Source: DAISJM01 sp036821485
GTDB lineage: Bacteria; Verrucomicrobiota; Kiritimatiellia; CAIQIC01; JAGNIJ01
NCBI GenBank assembly: GCA_036821485.1
Contig: DAISJM010000014.1
Coordinates: 1 to 64,000, forward strand
Direction of reading: 5' to 3'
Length of the DNA stretch: 64,000 nucleotides
The notes below the pieces were generated by a model. That model did no database searches. It was not told the DNA's origin and saw nothing but the letters and a program-made list of their open reading frames with translations. Below, in pieces: positions 53,510 through 62,077 of the stretch; position 1 is the stretch's first letter, and every line of letters starts with the position of its first letter. A program made the position numbers and the translations under genes.

Positions 53510-53902
53510 ATGGTGAAACGTCAGACCAGGCAACGGACGGCTATTCGCGCCGTGTTCGACGGCGCGCGGCGGCCGCTGAGTCCACAGGAAGTACTGCGCC
53601 TCGCACGGCCCGCGGTGAAGGGGCTCGGCATCGCCACCGTCTACCGCACACTGAGCACGCTGGTGGATGAGGGCCTCCTCATCCCCATCGCCCTGCCCGG
53701 CCAGCCGCCCCGTTACGAGCCCGCAGGCAAGGGCCACCATCACCACTTCCACTGCCGCGGATGCGACCGGATCTACGAGGTGGATGAGTGCCCGGGAGAT
53801 ATCTCGCGCCTTGCACCGCGCGGCTTCAGCGTCGACGGTCACGATATCCTGCTCTATGGAACCTGCGCGGATTGTACGCGGAAGCAGAAGGTCAAATCCT
53901 GA
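53510..53902 (+). CDS. Fur-family metalloregulator (Zur-like)
   Basis: The 130-aa protein has the Fur winged helix (RQTRQRTAIRAVFDGA, then GIATVYRTLSTLVDEGLL near residue 40) and a metal-binding C-terminal domain with HHHHFHCRGC near 77 and a CADC pair near 120 for the structural zinc. Fur family members repress metal uptake when loaded with metal. Its 3' end overlaps that of a convergent metal ABC transporter operon by 11 bases, which makes that operon the likely target; Zur or Mur rather than iron specificity is inferred. Confidence 0.9.
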   Translation: MVKRQTRQRTAIRAVFDGARRPLSPQEVLRLARPAVKGLGIATVYRTLSTLVDEGLLIPIALPGQPPRYEPAGKGHHHHFHCRGCDRIYEVDECPGDISRLAPRGFSVDGHDILLYGTCADCTRKQKVKS

Positions 53903-54737
53903 AGCCCGCAAGACGAACCGGCAGTGACGCCACGAAGCACGCCATGGCCACCAGCACCATCGTCGCGCCCGTGGCCGTGCCCGCGTAGAACGACACCACC
54001 AGCCCCACGACCCCGGAGAACAAGCTGAGCGCCACCGCCATACCCACGTAGCGCGGCACATCGCGCGCAAGATTGCGCGCCGTCGCCGCCGGCAGAATCA
54101 GCAGCGAGTTGATCACCAGTAACCCCACCCACTGGATGCTGACCGTGACCGCCAGCGCCACGATAACGGCGAACCCCGTCTCGACCATCCACACCGGCAT
54201 CCCGCGGCTCCGCGCCAACGACCGGTTCAGGCTCACGAAAAACAGCCTGTTGAATCCGAAGATCCAAACCGCCAGCACCACGCCCAACGCCACCACCAGC
54301 CGCACGATCTCGTGCGGCGTAATCGTCAGCACGTCGCCCACGAGAAATCGCGAGTACTTCGCAAAGCCACCGCCGCGCGAGAGCAACGCCACACCCAGCG
54401 CCACGGTGAACGCCATCGTCAATCCGATCACCGTATCCGTCGATGCCGCGCTCCAACGCCGCATCGCCGATACGCCCAGCGCGAGCAGGATCGCCACCGC
54501 CAGCATCGACCACAGCGGATCGCCCAGCCCCACCAGCACGCCCACCGCGATACCCGTCAGCGCGGCGTGGCCCACGGCCTCGGAGAAGAAGGACATCTGG
54601 TTCTGCACGACCATGCAGCCGAGCAGGGCGAAGAGCGGGCTGATCAACAACACCGCCAGCAGCGCATTCTGCATGAACACGTAGCGCGCCCACTCAAAGG
54701 GCAGCGCGCCGGCCACGCTGTGCCAGAGCTCCATCAT
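53892..54737 (-). CDS. znuB: Zinc/manganese ABC transporter permease
   Basis: The 281-aa integral membrane protein has eight or nine helices, FMQNALLAVLLISPLFALLGC near residue 21, MSFFSEAVGHAALTGIAVG near 48 (the ATPase-docking region with conserved His) and SIQWVGLLVINSLLILPAA near 200. This pattern defines the ABC-3 permease family for Zn or Mn import. Its ATG overlaps the ATPase stop as ATGA. It is last in the operon. Confidence 0.9.
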   Translation of the reverse strand: MMELWHSVAGALPFEWARYVFMQNALLAVLLISPLFALLGCMVVQNQMSFFSEAVGHAALTGIAVGVLVGLGDPLWSMLAVAILLALGVSAMRRWSAASTDTVIGLTMAFTVALGVALLSRGGGFAKYSRFLVGDVLTITPHEIVRLVVALGVVLAVWIFGFNRLFFVSLNRSLARSRGMPVWMVETGFAVIVALAVTVSIQWVGLLVINSLLILPAATARNLARDVPRYVGMAVALSLFSGVVGLVVSFYAGTATGATMVLVAMACFVASLPVRLAGFRI

Positions 54738-55540
54738 GCGCCCCCCGGTCCCGCTTCGCCGTGCCACAAGCGGCTGTCATGTTGTTCCGGCAACTCGTGC
54801 TGCTGCACATCGAATCCGAAGGTTCGCTTCACCTCTTCGCGCGCCAGCACCTCCGCGGGCACACCGTCGCCCAGCACCGTTCGGTTGAGAAACACCATGC
54901 GATCCGCGTACCGCGGAATCACTTCGAGATCGTGCGATATGAGCAGAATGCCAAGATCGAATTCCTGGCGCAGCGCGGAGATGCGCTCGTAGAAAAGTCC
55001 GATGCCCGCCTGGTCGATACCCGACACCGGCTCGTCCAACAGCAGGATATCCGGCACCGGCGTCAGCGCCAATGCGAGCAACACCCGCTGGAGTTGGCCG
55101 CCCGACAATTCGCCCACGCGGCGGTCCACCAGGTTCTCGGCTTTCACCACGGCGAGCGCATCCATCACCTTCCGCCTCGGGTACCCGCGATGCCCCAGCC
55201 AGAGCGGCCAGCGACTCGTCGCCCCCGCGAAGAGATCATGAACGCTGATCGGCGAGAGGGTATCGAACTCGATATGCTGGGGCACGTAGCCGATACGCGG
55301 AGCCTGCCCGCCCGGCCGGCCGACCGGCATGAACTGAAGCTCGCCCGTATACGGCAACTCGCCCAGCATCGCCCGCAACAGCGTCGTTTTGCCCGCGCCG
55401 TTGGGGCCGATCAACGCCACGAGTTCGCCGCAGTGCAGGTGCAAATTCACATGCTCCAGCACCGTCCGCCGGCCGAGGTTGACGCCGAAATCAATCAGCT
55501 TCGTGCAGCAGGCGCGGCATTTTGTTCCATCCGTTACCAC
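54734..55540 (-). CDS. znuC: Zinc/manganese ABC transporter ATP-binding protein
   Basis: The 268-aa ATPase has Walker A GPNGAGKTTLLRAML near residue 45, Q-loop IGYVPQHIEF, signature LSGGQLQRVLLALAL near 145, Walker B ILLLDEPVSGID near 165 and switch HDLE near 200, with a C-terminal His pair region (QQHELPEQHDSRLWHG). A short cysteine-containing N-terminus (CRACC) is unusual. The start is GTG at 55540, 12 bases after the binding-protein gene. Confidence 0.9.
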   Translation of the reverse strand: MVTDGTKCRACCTKLIDFGVNLGRRTVLEHVNLHLHCGELVALIGPNGAGKTTLLRAMLGELPYTGELQFMPVGRPGGQAPRIGYVPQHIEFDTLSPISVHDLFAGATSRWPLWLGHRGYPRRKVMDALAVVKAENLVDRRVGELSGGQLQRVLLALALTPVPDILLLDEPVSGIDQAGIGLFYERISALRQEFDLGILLISHDLEVIPRYADRMVFLNRTVLGDGVPAEVLAREEVKRTFGFDVQQHELPEQHDSRLWHGEAGPGGA

Positions 55541-55552
55541 GCGTTCTACCCT

Positions 55553-56401
55553 CTATTTCAAAGCCTCTTCCAGCACGCGAAGATTCGCGTCCATTATATG
55601 GATATAGGCGTCCGCGTCCATCGGCCCCGTCACCGCCGGGTCCAGCGTGTACACGCGCGCGCCGGTTTCGCGGGCTATGCTCTCGGCCGCGCGCGCCGGA
55701 TACTGCGGCTCCGCAAACAGCGCCTTCACGCCGCTCGCACGTACCAGGTCGATCGTCTGCGCCAACTCCGCCGCGGCCGGTTCCGTTCCAGGTTCACGCT
55801 CGATCACCGCGGCAATCCGCAGATCGAACTCCTTCGCGAAATAGGGAAACGCTTCGTGGAACGTGACGATGTCGCGCTGCGGCAGATCACGCAACCCCTC
55901 GTGCATCCGGTCGCGCAACGCCTCGAGTTTGGCCGTGTACGCCGCCGCGTTCGCGCGATACACCGCGGCCCGCGCCGGATCCAACCGCTCCAGCCCCGCG
56001 GCAATGTTGTCCACCTGCCGAAGATGGAGCGAGACGCTCAGCCACACGTGCGCGTTGTCATCCAACAGCTCGAGGCCATCGCTGGCATCGATCACCCGAT
56101 CTCTCGCCACCACCTGCAACGCCTTGTCCATGAACGATTCCATACCCGCGCCATTGATCACCAGCGCATTCGCCCCGCTCAAGGTCACCATCTCCGCCGG
56201 CGTCAACTGCACGTCGTGCAGGCATCCGGTGAAAGGCTTCGTCAGGTTGACAACCTCAACGCCCTCGGCGCCGGCAACGATGTTCAGCGTCGCGACGTAC
56301 ATGGGATAAAAGGAGGTGACGATGCGGAACGGCGCAGCCGACGCAACGGTCGCCGCAGCGATCAGTCCCACCGCCAGAGAAACACGTATCCACCTGCTCA
56401 T
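55553..56401 (-). CDS. znuA: Zinc/manganese-binding periplasmic protein (cluster A-I)
   Basis: The 282-aa protein has a signal peptide (about 1-22) and metal ligands at the family positions: His in GCLHDVQLTP near 59, His in NAHVWLS near 125, His in TFHEAFPYF near 190, and Asp or Glu near 262. The long His-rich loop of classical ZnuA is absent, so manganese is also possible. The ATG at 56401 has GGAG 6 bases upstream; a TTG at 56413 adds four residues. It is the first gene of the operon and is preceded by a candidate Fur/Zur box. Confidence 0.88.
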   Translation of the reverse strand: MSRWIRVSLAVGLIAAATVASAAPFRIVTSFYPMYVATLNIVAGAEGVEVVNLTKPFTGCLHDVQLTPAEMVTLSGANALVINGAGMESFMDKALQVVARDRVIDASDGLELLDDNAHVWLSVSLHLRQVDNIAAGLERLDPARAAVYRANAAAYTAKLEALRDRMHEGLRDLPQRDIVTFHEAFPYFAKEFDLRIAAVIEREPGTEPAAAELAQTIDLVRASGVKALFAEPQYPARAAESIARETGARVYTLDPAVTGPMDADAYIHIMDANLRVLEEALK

Positions 56402-56434
56402 CAGCATCTCCAAAGCCAGTCTAGGCCTGCTTAA

Positions 56435-56450
56435 TGATAAATCAATATCA
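56435..56450 (-). promoter_or_regulatory. Candidate Fur/Zur operator
   Basis: TGATAAATCAATATCA is a TGATA-N6-TATCA dyad 34-49 bases upstream of the znuA start in an AT-rich stretch. It resembles the AT-rich dyads bound by Fur-family repressors, and a Fur-family gene lies at the other end of this transporter operon. Confidence 0.45.
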
Positions 56451-56590
56451 ACAAGAGCGCCTCCTTTGGGCCCTAATCATGCCCGATTTGCGAAACAGCA
56501 GGATTGCCGCAGTTTTTTATATGGATATTTCTTGTGCATTTCTTCGTTTTTACTATATTGAGAGCGGTTGCAATCGGGGGGGATTGCCAC

Positions 56591-58027
56591 ATGCGTACTA
56601 GAAGTATTCTGAAGTTGTGTCTCGGGTTTTCCGTTGTCTGCTATATCGCGCCAGCTCTCGCGCAGACTCCGCTCAGCATTCTTCCTGACGACCCGGAAGT
56701 GCTCGCCGTCTTCGGCGCCACTCCGCAAACCGTCGTCACCACCACGTCCACCAACCAGATGGATTGCTTCTACGACGTCTCTTCCTCCGGCACCTGGTCC
56801 GGCGGCGGCTTCAACTGGGACGATTTCACCACTCCCGAAAATGAATACGGCAACCTCGCGCCGCTGACCAACATCGTCCTCGCCATCCGCGGCAACCCGG
56901 TGAACCTCAAACTGGAACTCGAGGACATCAACACGAACAAGGCCGCGTTCTACCTCACCGGCATCAGCAACAACGCGTACCGCACGTTCACCATCAGCAG
57001 CAATATCCTCAACCAGTACTTTCCGGACTTCAACATGTCGCAAACCCGTTTCTTCTTCTTCGTCGCGACGCCGGGCAACAACATCGGTCAAGTCGGCACC
57101 GGCAACGAGATCGGCCAGTTCACCGTCCTCGCCGGTGGTGGCATCCCGTTCGTCTATCATCTCTGGCCCACCAGTAATGTCACGCTCACCCAGCTCGGCG
57201 GCAACCCGCGCGTGATTCCCGTCGGCGGCGCCAACCCCGGCACTCTCGTCGAGCAGACCAACGATTCCAACTTCAGCGTGACCTACAACGTCTCCTCCGG
57301 CGGCTGGTCCGGCGCCACCATCCTCTTCGACAACATCGACACCGGCCAGTGCGAGTACCAGAACCTCACCGTCTTTCCGTACGTCGTCTTCGGGGTGACC
57401 GGCTCCGCGAAAACGCTGAAGTTCGAAATCGAGGATGTCGGCGGCATGCGCATGAATGCCTACCTCCACGGCGTTCCCGGCGGCCTCCACTATTACGCCA
57501 TCGACACCGCGCTGATCGCCGACCGCGGCGTCGAGGTCGCACGCACGCGCTGGGTGAATTTCGTCGTCGATCAACCGCTCGCCGGAGACGCCACCCAGGC
57601 CGCCTTCCGCGTCTGGTCGCTCGGCCCGGCCCTCGATACCGATGGCGATCACATGCCCGACCACGTCGAGCGCGAGTACGGCCTCGACCCGAACGACAAC
57701 ACCAACGGCAGCGGCTACAGCGATGACCCCGACCAGGACGGCGCATCAAATTATGAGGAGATCATCGCGGGCACTTCACCCACGAACGCCAACTCGTCCC
57801 TCGGCCTGCGGGTCGACGAGGTGTCCGTCGGCACCACGCGGCTTTCCATCGACGGCGCCCCCGGCCGCCGGTATCGCCTCTACCGCTGCGATAACCTCTG
57901 CACGAGCGCGTGGACACAGGTCGGCGCCACGGTCCAGCCGTCCGTTCCCGGCCCGGTCGAATTCACCCTCCCACCCCTCACGAACGATAACCCGAACGCC
58001 TATACCATCCGCATCACCCACGACTAG
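56591..58027 (+). CDS. Secreted two-domain beta protein with TSP3 and shared C-terminal module
   Basis: The 478-aa protein has a signal peptide (about 1-24, ending ALAQ) and two homologous beta-sandwich domains (about 25-195 and 205-370), each with an S-GTWSGGGFNWDDF or SGGWSGATILFDN strand and a K-x-E-x-ED segment, like carbohydrate-binding jelly rolls. A TSP3-like Asp-rich run follows (DTDGDHMPDHVEREYGLDP, DPDQDGASNYEEIIAGTSP). The last 75 residues are the shared C-terminal module (PGRRYRLYRCDNL, ending YTIRITHD). No catalytic domain is seen, so it is probably a sugar-binding or surface protein. A G-rich sequence precedes the ATG at 56591. Confidence 0.78.
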   Translation: MRTRSILKLCLGFSVVCYIAPALAQTPLSILPDDPEVLAVFGATPQTVVTTTSTNQMDCFYDVSSSGTWSGGGFNWDDFTTPENEYGNLAPLTNIVLAIRGNPVNLKLELEDINTNKAAFYLTGISNNAYRTFTISSNILNQYFPDFNMSQTRFFFFVATPGNNIGQVGTGNEIGQFTVLAGGGIPFVYHLWPTSNVTLTQLGGNPRVIPVGGANPGTLVEQTNDSNFSVTYNVSSGGWSGATILFDNIDTGQCEYQNLTVFPYVVFGVTGSAKTLKFEIEDVGGMRMNAYLHGVPGGLHYYAIDTALIADRGVEVARTRWVNFVVDQPLAGDATQAAFRVWSLGPALDTDGDHMPDHVEREYGLDPNDNTNGSGYSDDPDQDGASNYEEIIAGTSPTNANSSLGLRVDEVSVGTTRLSIDGAPGRRYRLYRCDNLCTSAWTQVGATVQPSVPGPVEFTLPPLTNDNPNAYTIRITHD

Positions 58028-58045
58028 AGTGGATGGAAATCTTCT

Positions 58046-58073
58046 GTAGCCGGGGGCGTTGACCCCGGTGCTC
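58046..58073. repeat. GTAG-footed hairpin before metF
   Basis: GTAG at 58046 is followed by CCGGGG-N-CGTTGA-CCCCGG, and a second GTAG begins at 58080. It fits the GTAG-footed palindrome family but is a minimal copy. Confidence 0.4.
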
Positions 58074-58100
58074 GAATCCGTAGCCCCGCGCACGCAAAAG

Positions 58101-58148
58101 TTTCCAATCCTTGGAAAAATCGGGTAGATTTTTTCCAAGGTTTGGAAA
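58101..58148. repeat. Double-palindrome element, copy 3
   Basis: TTTCCAATCCTTGGAAA (58101-58117) and TTTCCAAGGTTTGGAAA (58132-58148) have centres 31 bases apart and can also pair with each other as one long stem around GGGTA with one bulge and one mismatch. The second palindrome covers the AAGG that would serve as the metF ribosome-binding site and ends one base before the ATG. Confidence 0.85.
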
Positions 58149-58149
58149 A

Positions 58150-59034
58150 ATGCACATCAGCGACCTGATACATAATCGCAAGGGCCCGTTCCTGTCGTTC
58201 GAGTTCTTCCCGCCGAAGGACGACCAGGGCATGGACGCTTTGAAGCAGGCCGCCGCACAGCTCCTCACGGCGCAGCCCGATTTCGTCACGGTCACCTACG
58301 GCGCGGGCGGCTCCACCCGCCAACGCACCCTGGAAGTTTGCGATGTGCTGGCCGGGCTCGGCTTCAAGGTGATCATGCCGCACCTGACCTGCGTCGGTCA
58401 CAGCCGCGCCGAATTGACCGCGATCGCGAACGACATCCATCGCCGCGGCTATCGCAACATCATGGCGCTGCGCGGCGATCCGCCGAAGGGCGAGAAGGTC
58501 TTCTCCGCGCCCAAGGATGGCCTCGCCCACGCATCCGACCTCGTCAGACTGATCAGGGAATTGCACCCCGACATGTCCTGCGGCGTCGCCGGCTACCCGG
58601 AAAAACATCCCGAGGCCGCGTCGCTGGAGGAGGATATCGAACACCTGCGCGCCAAGGTGGACGCCGGCGCCGGGTTTGTCACCACCCAGCTCTTCTTCGA
58701 CAACACGTTCTACTACCGCTTCGTCCAACACTGCCGCAACGTCGGTATTCTCGCGCCGATCGTGCCGGGCATCATGCCGGCCGTGTCGTACAAACAGATT
58801 GAGCGTTTCGTCTCAACCTGCGGCGCCAGCGTTCCACGAAAACTTGCCGAGGCGCTGCAGAAAGCGGGGACCGATGCGGAGGCCGGCGCGGCCATCGGAA
58901 TCGATTGGATCGTGCACCAGATTGACGACCTCCTGAAGAACGGCGTCTCCGGCATCCACCTTTACGTCCTCAACCGCACGAAGGTCGCCCTCGCGCCCGC
59001 GGTGGTTGGATGCTTCAAGCGCTACAGAGGTTAG
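58150..59034 (+). CDS. metF: Methylenetetrahydrofolate reductase
   Basis: The 294-aa flavoenzyme reduces 5,10-methylene-THF to 5-methyl-THF for methionine synthesis. It has the family features FLSFEFFPPKDD near residue 14 with catalytic Glu, VTYGAGGSTR near 48, HLTCVGHS near 78, ALRGDPPKG near 106 and FVTTQLFFDN near 176. Length is typical of the bacterial form. The ATG at 58150 is chosen; the only upstream alternative lies inside a palindromic element. The ribosome site AAGG is within that element's hairpin, so translation may depend on RNA folding. Confidence 0.95.
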   Translation: MHISDLIHNRKGPFLSFEFFPPKDDQGMDALKQAAAQLLTAQPDFVTVTYGAGGSTRQRTLEVCDVLAGLGFKVIMPHLTCVGHSRAELTAIANDIHRRGYRNIMALRGDPPKGEKVFSAPKDGLAHASDLVRLIRELHPDMSCGVAGYPEKHPEAASLEEDIEHLRAKVDAGAGFVTTQLFFDNTFYYRFVQHCRNVGILAPIVPGIMPAVSYKQIERFVSTCGASVPRKLAEALQKAGTDAEAGAAIGIDWIVHQIDDLLKNGVSGIHLYVLNRTKVALAPAVVGCFKRYRG

Positions 59035-59046
59035 CTTCGAACGGCC

Positions 59047-59095
59047 TGTTATCTGTTATCCGAATCTCCAATATCGAATAACCAATAACTCCTCT
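59047..59095. repeat. AT-rich stutter tract between metF and macB
   Basis: The words GTTATCTGTTATCCG, CCAATATCGAATAACC and CCAATAACTCC follow each other. Their reverse complements resemble the GATATTCG words at 26254-26280. The tract fills the whole space between the convergent metF and macB gene ends. Confidence 0.45.
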
Positions 59096-61072
59096 TCACT
59101 CATATCTCAGCGCTTCGATCGGATTCAGCAGCGCGGCTTTCCGCGCGGGCCAGAGGCCGAACACCACGCCAATCAGCCCCGAGAAGATGGTGGCCAACGC
59201 CACGGATTGCGTCGAAACCTTGACCGCCCAACCGGCCAACTGGGACATGCCGAGCGCCGCGCCACCGCCGAGCAGAATGCCGATGACCCCACCCAGCAGA
59301 CTGATCACCAGCGCCTCGGTGAGGAACTGCGTCATGATATCCCGCCGCCGCGCGCCCACCGCCTTGCGCAACCCGATCTCGCGCGTCCGCTCGGTCACCG
59401 ACACCAGCATGATGTTCATGATCCCGATGCCGCCCACCACCAGCGAGATCACTGCGATCGACGCCAACAGCATCGACATCGTGCGGCTCGTTGCCGTGAG
59501 CGCCGATTGAATCTCCGCCAGGTTCCGGATGTTGTAGCTGTCCTCGTCGGTCTCCGCGAGACGGTGCCGTCGCTTCATCAACTTCAGGATATCCACCTGC
59601 GCGGCGGCCATCTGGTCCTCCGTCGCGATCTCGATGTTGACCGAATCGAGGTACGGGCGGCCGAGCAGCCGGTACATCGCCGTGGTGAGCGGAACGATGA
59701 TGACATCGTCCTGATCGTGAAACCGGTCGGTGCCCTTCTCGGGCAGCACGCCGACCACCTGGAAGGATATCCGGTTGATGCGAATAAACGACCCGATGGG
59801 GTTCTGGTCGCCGAACAACTCACGCATCGGCGTCACCCCGATCACCGCCACGCGCATGCGCTGCACCTGGTCATCCGCCGTGACAAAGCGACCGACCTGC
59901 GGGACGGATGCGCGCATCGGCGCGTAGTCCGCCGTTGTGCCGGTGACCTCCGTGTTCCAGTTCTTCCCGCCATACACGACCTGAACGCGGCCGCGCACCA
60001 TCGGCGCGATCCGCACGATGGAGGGAATCTCGCGACGCAGCGCATCGACATCCTCAATCGTGATCCGGCTCACGCTTCCCGCCTGCGCCATGACACCATG
60101 CATGCCCGGCGCGCCCGGCATGAGCATCAAGGCGTTGGACCCCAGCCCCGCCAAACTCTGCTGGATCGATTCCTTGGCCCCCGTACCGAGCGCCAGCATG
60201 GCGATGACCGCCGCCACGCCGATCAGGATGCCCAGCATCGACAGCCCCGTGCGCACCTTGTTCGCCCGCAGGGTTCTCATCGCCTGCCGCGTCAGCCCCA
60301 ACCCCCGGCGCAGATGGTTGCGAAGCGGAATGCGGCGCGTCAGCCTTTCCGCTGCCGCAGCGGCCGCCGCATCCTCCTCCACGCGTCCCGCCTGCAACGC
60401 CGTGTCGCGGCGCACGTCCGTCTGGATCACCCCGTCGCGCAGCGTGATCACCCGCCCGGCATATTCCGCCAGTTCCGGCTCGTGCGTCACCAGGATCACG
60501 GTCTTCCCTCGGCGATGCAGGCCGGCAAGAATCTCCATGATCTCTCGCGCGCTGGCAGAATCGAGGTTGCCCGTCGGTTCATCGGCGAAGATCAGTTCCG
60601 GGTCGTTGACCAGCGCACGGGCAATCGCCACGCGCTGCTGCTGGCCGCCGGATAGTTCGTTCGGTTTGTGATGCACGCGTTCGGCCAGTCCCGTTTCGAC
60701 CAACAGGCGGTCCGCGCGCGCCAGATCCATTTCGCCCGTGGAGTAGAGTTGCGGCATCGCAACGTTCTCGCGCGCCTCGGTCCGCGACAACAGGTGAAAC
60801 TGCTGGAAGACAAAACCCACCGAGCGACTGCGAAGGACCGCCAACTCATCGTCATTCAGACGCGAAATCTCGATCCCCATCAGCCGGAAGCTGCCGCCGT
60901 CCGGCCGGTCAAGCAGACCGAGAATGTGCATCAGCGTGGACTTGCCGGAACCCGAAGGGCCCATGATCGCCACGAACTCGCCGCGCGCAATGGTCAGGTT
61001 GACGTCGCGCAGCGCACGGACATCCGTGTCACCCATGCGGTACGTCTTGCCGAGGCTGGAGAGCTCGATCAT
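59096..61072 (-). CDS. macB: MacB-type ABC transporter, fused ATPase and permease
   Basis: The 658-aa protein has an N-terminal ATPase (Walker A GPSGSGKST near residue 38, signature LSGGQQQRVAIARAL near 143, Walker B LIFADEPTGNLD near 163), a linker, then four helices with a large periplasmic domain between the first and second. IGGIGIMNIMLVSVTERTREIGLRKAVGA near 540 is the FtsX-like core of MacB. Such mechanotransmission pumps drive macrolide, peptide or lipoprotein export through TolC. The ATG at 61072 follows the macA stop by 4 bases. Operon order is outer-membrane protein, adaptor, pump. Confidence 0.9.
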   Translation of the reverse strand: MIELSSLGKTYRMGDTDVRALRDVNLTIARGEFVAIMGPSGSGKSTLMHILGLLDRPDGGSFRLMGIEISRLNDDELAVLRSRSVGFVFQQFHLLSRTEARENVAMPQLYSTGEMDLARADRLLVETGLAERVHHKPNELSGGQQQRVAIARALVNDPELIFADEPTGNLDSASAREIMEILAGLHRRGKTVILVTHEPELAEYAGRVITLRDGVIQTDVRRDTALQAGRVEEDAAAAAAAERLTRRIPLRNHLRRGLGLTRQAMRTLRANKVRTGLSMLGILIGVAAVIAMLALGTGAKESIQQSLAGLGSNALMLMPGAPGMHGVMAQAGSVSRITIEDVDALRREIPSIVRIAPMVRGRVQVVYGGKNWNTEVTGTTADYAPMRASVPQVGRFVTADDQVQRMRVAVIGVTPMRELFGDQNPIGSFIRINRISFQVVGVLPEKGTDRFHDQDDVIIVPLTTAMYRLLGRPYLDSVNIEIATEDQMAAAQVDILKLMKRRHRLAETDEDSYNIRNLAEIQSALTATSRTMSMLLASIAVISLVVGGIGIMNIMLVSVTERTREIGLRKAVGARRRDIMTQFLTEALVISLLGGVIGILLGGGAALGMSQLAGWAVKVSTQSVALATIFSGLIGVVFGLWPARKAALLNPIEALRYE

Positions 61073-61076
61073 GATT

Positions 61077-62066
61077 TTACCGTGAGGGTCTTCTCGAACC
61101 GCCTGATCCACGGCCGAACGGCATGAAGGGATTGGTCTTCCGCTCGCCGGCCGCGCCCGTGGCCTGCACCTTCGGCGCCAATACCACGTCGCCTTCCTTC
61201 AATCCCTCACGAATCTCCACGTTGCGGCCGTCCGTGGCGCCCGTGACGACCTCGCGGGAAATATGGCCTTCCGCCGAGCCGGGCTGAGGAAACCACACGG
61301 TCTTCTTCCCGTTCTCGTCGTGCAACGCTTCGGCCGGAATCGCCAAGACATTCGCTGCCGCCGTCTCGCTGAACGTAACGCTTGCCGTCATCCCGCTGCG
61401 CACGAACTCCGGCATCTTGTCGGACTCGACCTCCACCTTGTAGATCGTCACGTTCTGGACCGTCTCGGCTTCGTAGGAAATATGGGTGACCTTGGCGGGA
61501 AAATCCTGGCCCGGATACGCGTCAAGTTCCACCCGCACCATGCGCCCCACCTGGATGCGCGCGAGATCCGTCTCGTCCACCTGCGCTTCGACCATGAGAC
61601 GGTCGGAAAGCACCAGCAGCGTGTCCGAAGCCGTCACCGTCTGCCCCGCCTCCACGTCGCGCGCTATGATCGTCCCATCCAGCGGCGCCACCAGGGGCGT
61701 GGCCTTGTAGACGTCCTGCCACCGGGCCAACTCCGCCTCGCCACGCGCCCGCGCCGCATCAAGCAGCGCCGCGCGCTCGGTGGAACTCATCCACGCAATG
61801 ATCTGCCCGGTCTTCACCTCATCGCCTTCGCTCACCAGCACTTCTTCGACGCGCCCCGCGATGGGCGGCTTGATCTCGAGCCGGTTGCGCGGCCGGATCG
61901 TGGCCGTGGTCTGAATGCTGATCCTGATGTTGTCGCGCGTGACCGCCACGCGTTCGTAGCGCTCGCCGGCTTCCGTCTTCTCTTCCTTCTGCCGGAGCAG
62001 CCGATAGCCGCCCCCCGCCGCCAGCACGACGACCACGATGACCGCTATCACGACGCTGCGTTTCAT
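61077..62066 (-). CDS. macA: MacA-type periplasmic adaptor (HlyD/RND membrane-fusion family)
   Basis: The 329-aa protein has one N-terminal membrane helix, a lipoyl-like half (RNRLEIKPPIAGRVEEVLVSEGDEVKTGQ near residue 57), a short helical hairpin of about 30 residues, the second half (TPLVAPLDGTIIARDVEAGQTV near 122) and beta-barrel and membrane-proximal domains. The hairpin is much shorter than in E. coli MacA, so contact with the TolC-like partner must differ. The ATG at 62066 has GAGGAGAG upstream. Confidence 0.88.
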   Translation of the reverse strand: MKRSVVIAVIVVVVLAAGGGYRLLRQKEEKTEAGERYERVAVTRDNIRISIQTTATIRPRNRLEIKPPIAGRVEEVLVSEGDEVKTGQIIAWMSSTERAALLDAARARGEAELARWQDVYKATPLVAPLDGTIIARDVEAGQTVTASDTLLVLSDRLMVEAQVDETDLARIQVGRMVRVELDAYPGQDFPAKVTHISYEAETVQNVTIYKVEVESDKMPEFVRSGMTASVTFSETAAANVLAIPAEALHDENGKKTVWFPQPGSAEGHISREVVTGATDGRNVEIREGLKEGDVVLAPKVQATGAAGERKTNPFMPFGRGSGGSRRPSR

Positions 62067-62077
62067 AAATTCTCTCC

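Noticed and set aside
58028..58149. Possible SAM-type riboswitch before metF
   Set aside because: The leader contains a short GTAG hairpin and the double-palindrome element; none of the conserved SAM-riboswitch core features could be found.
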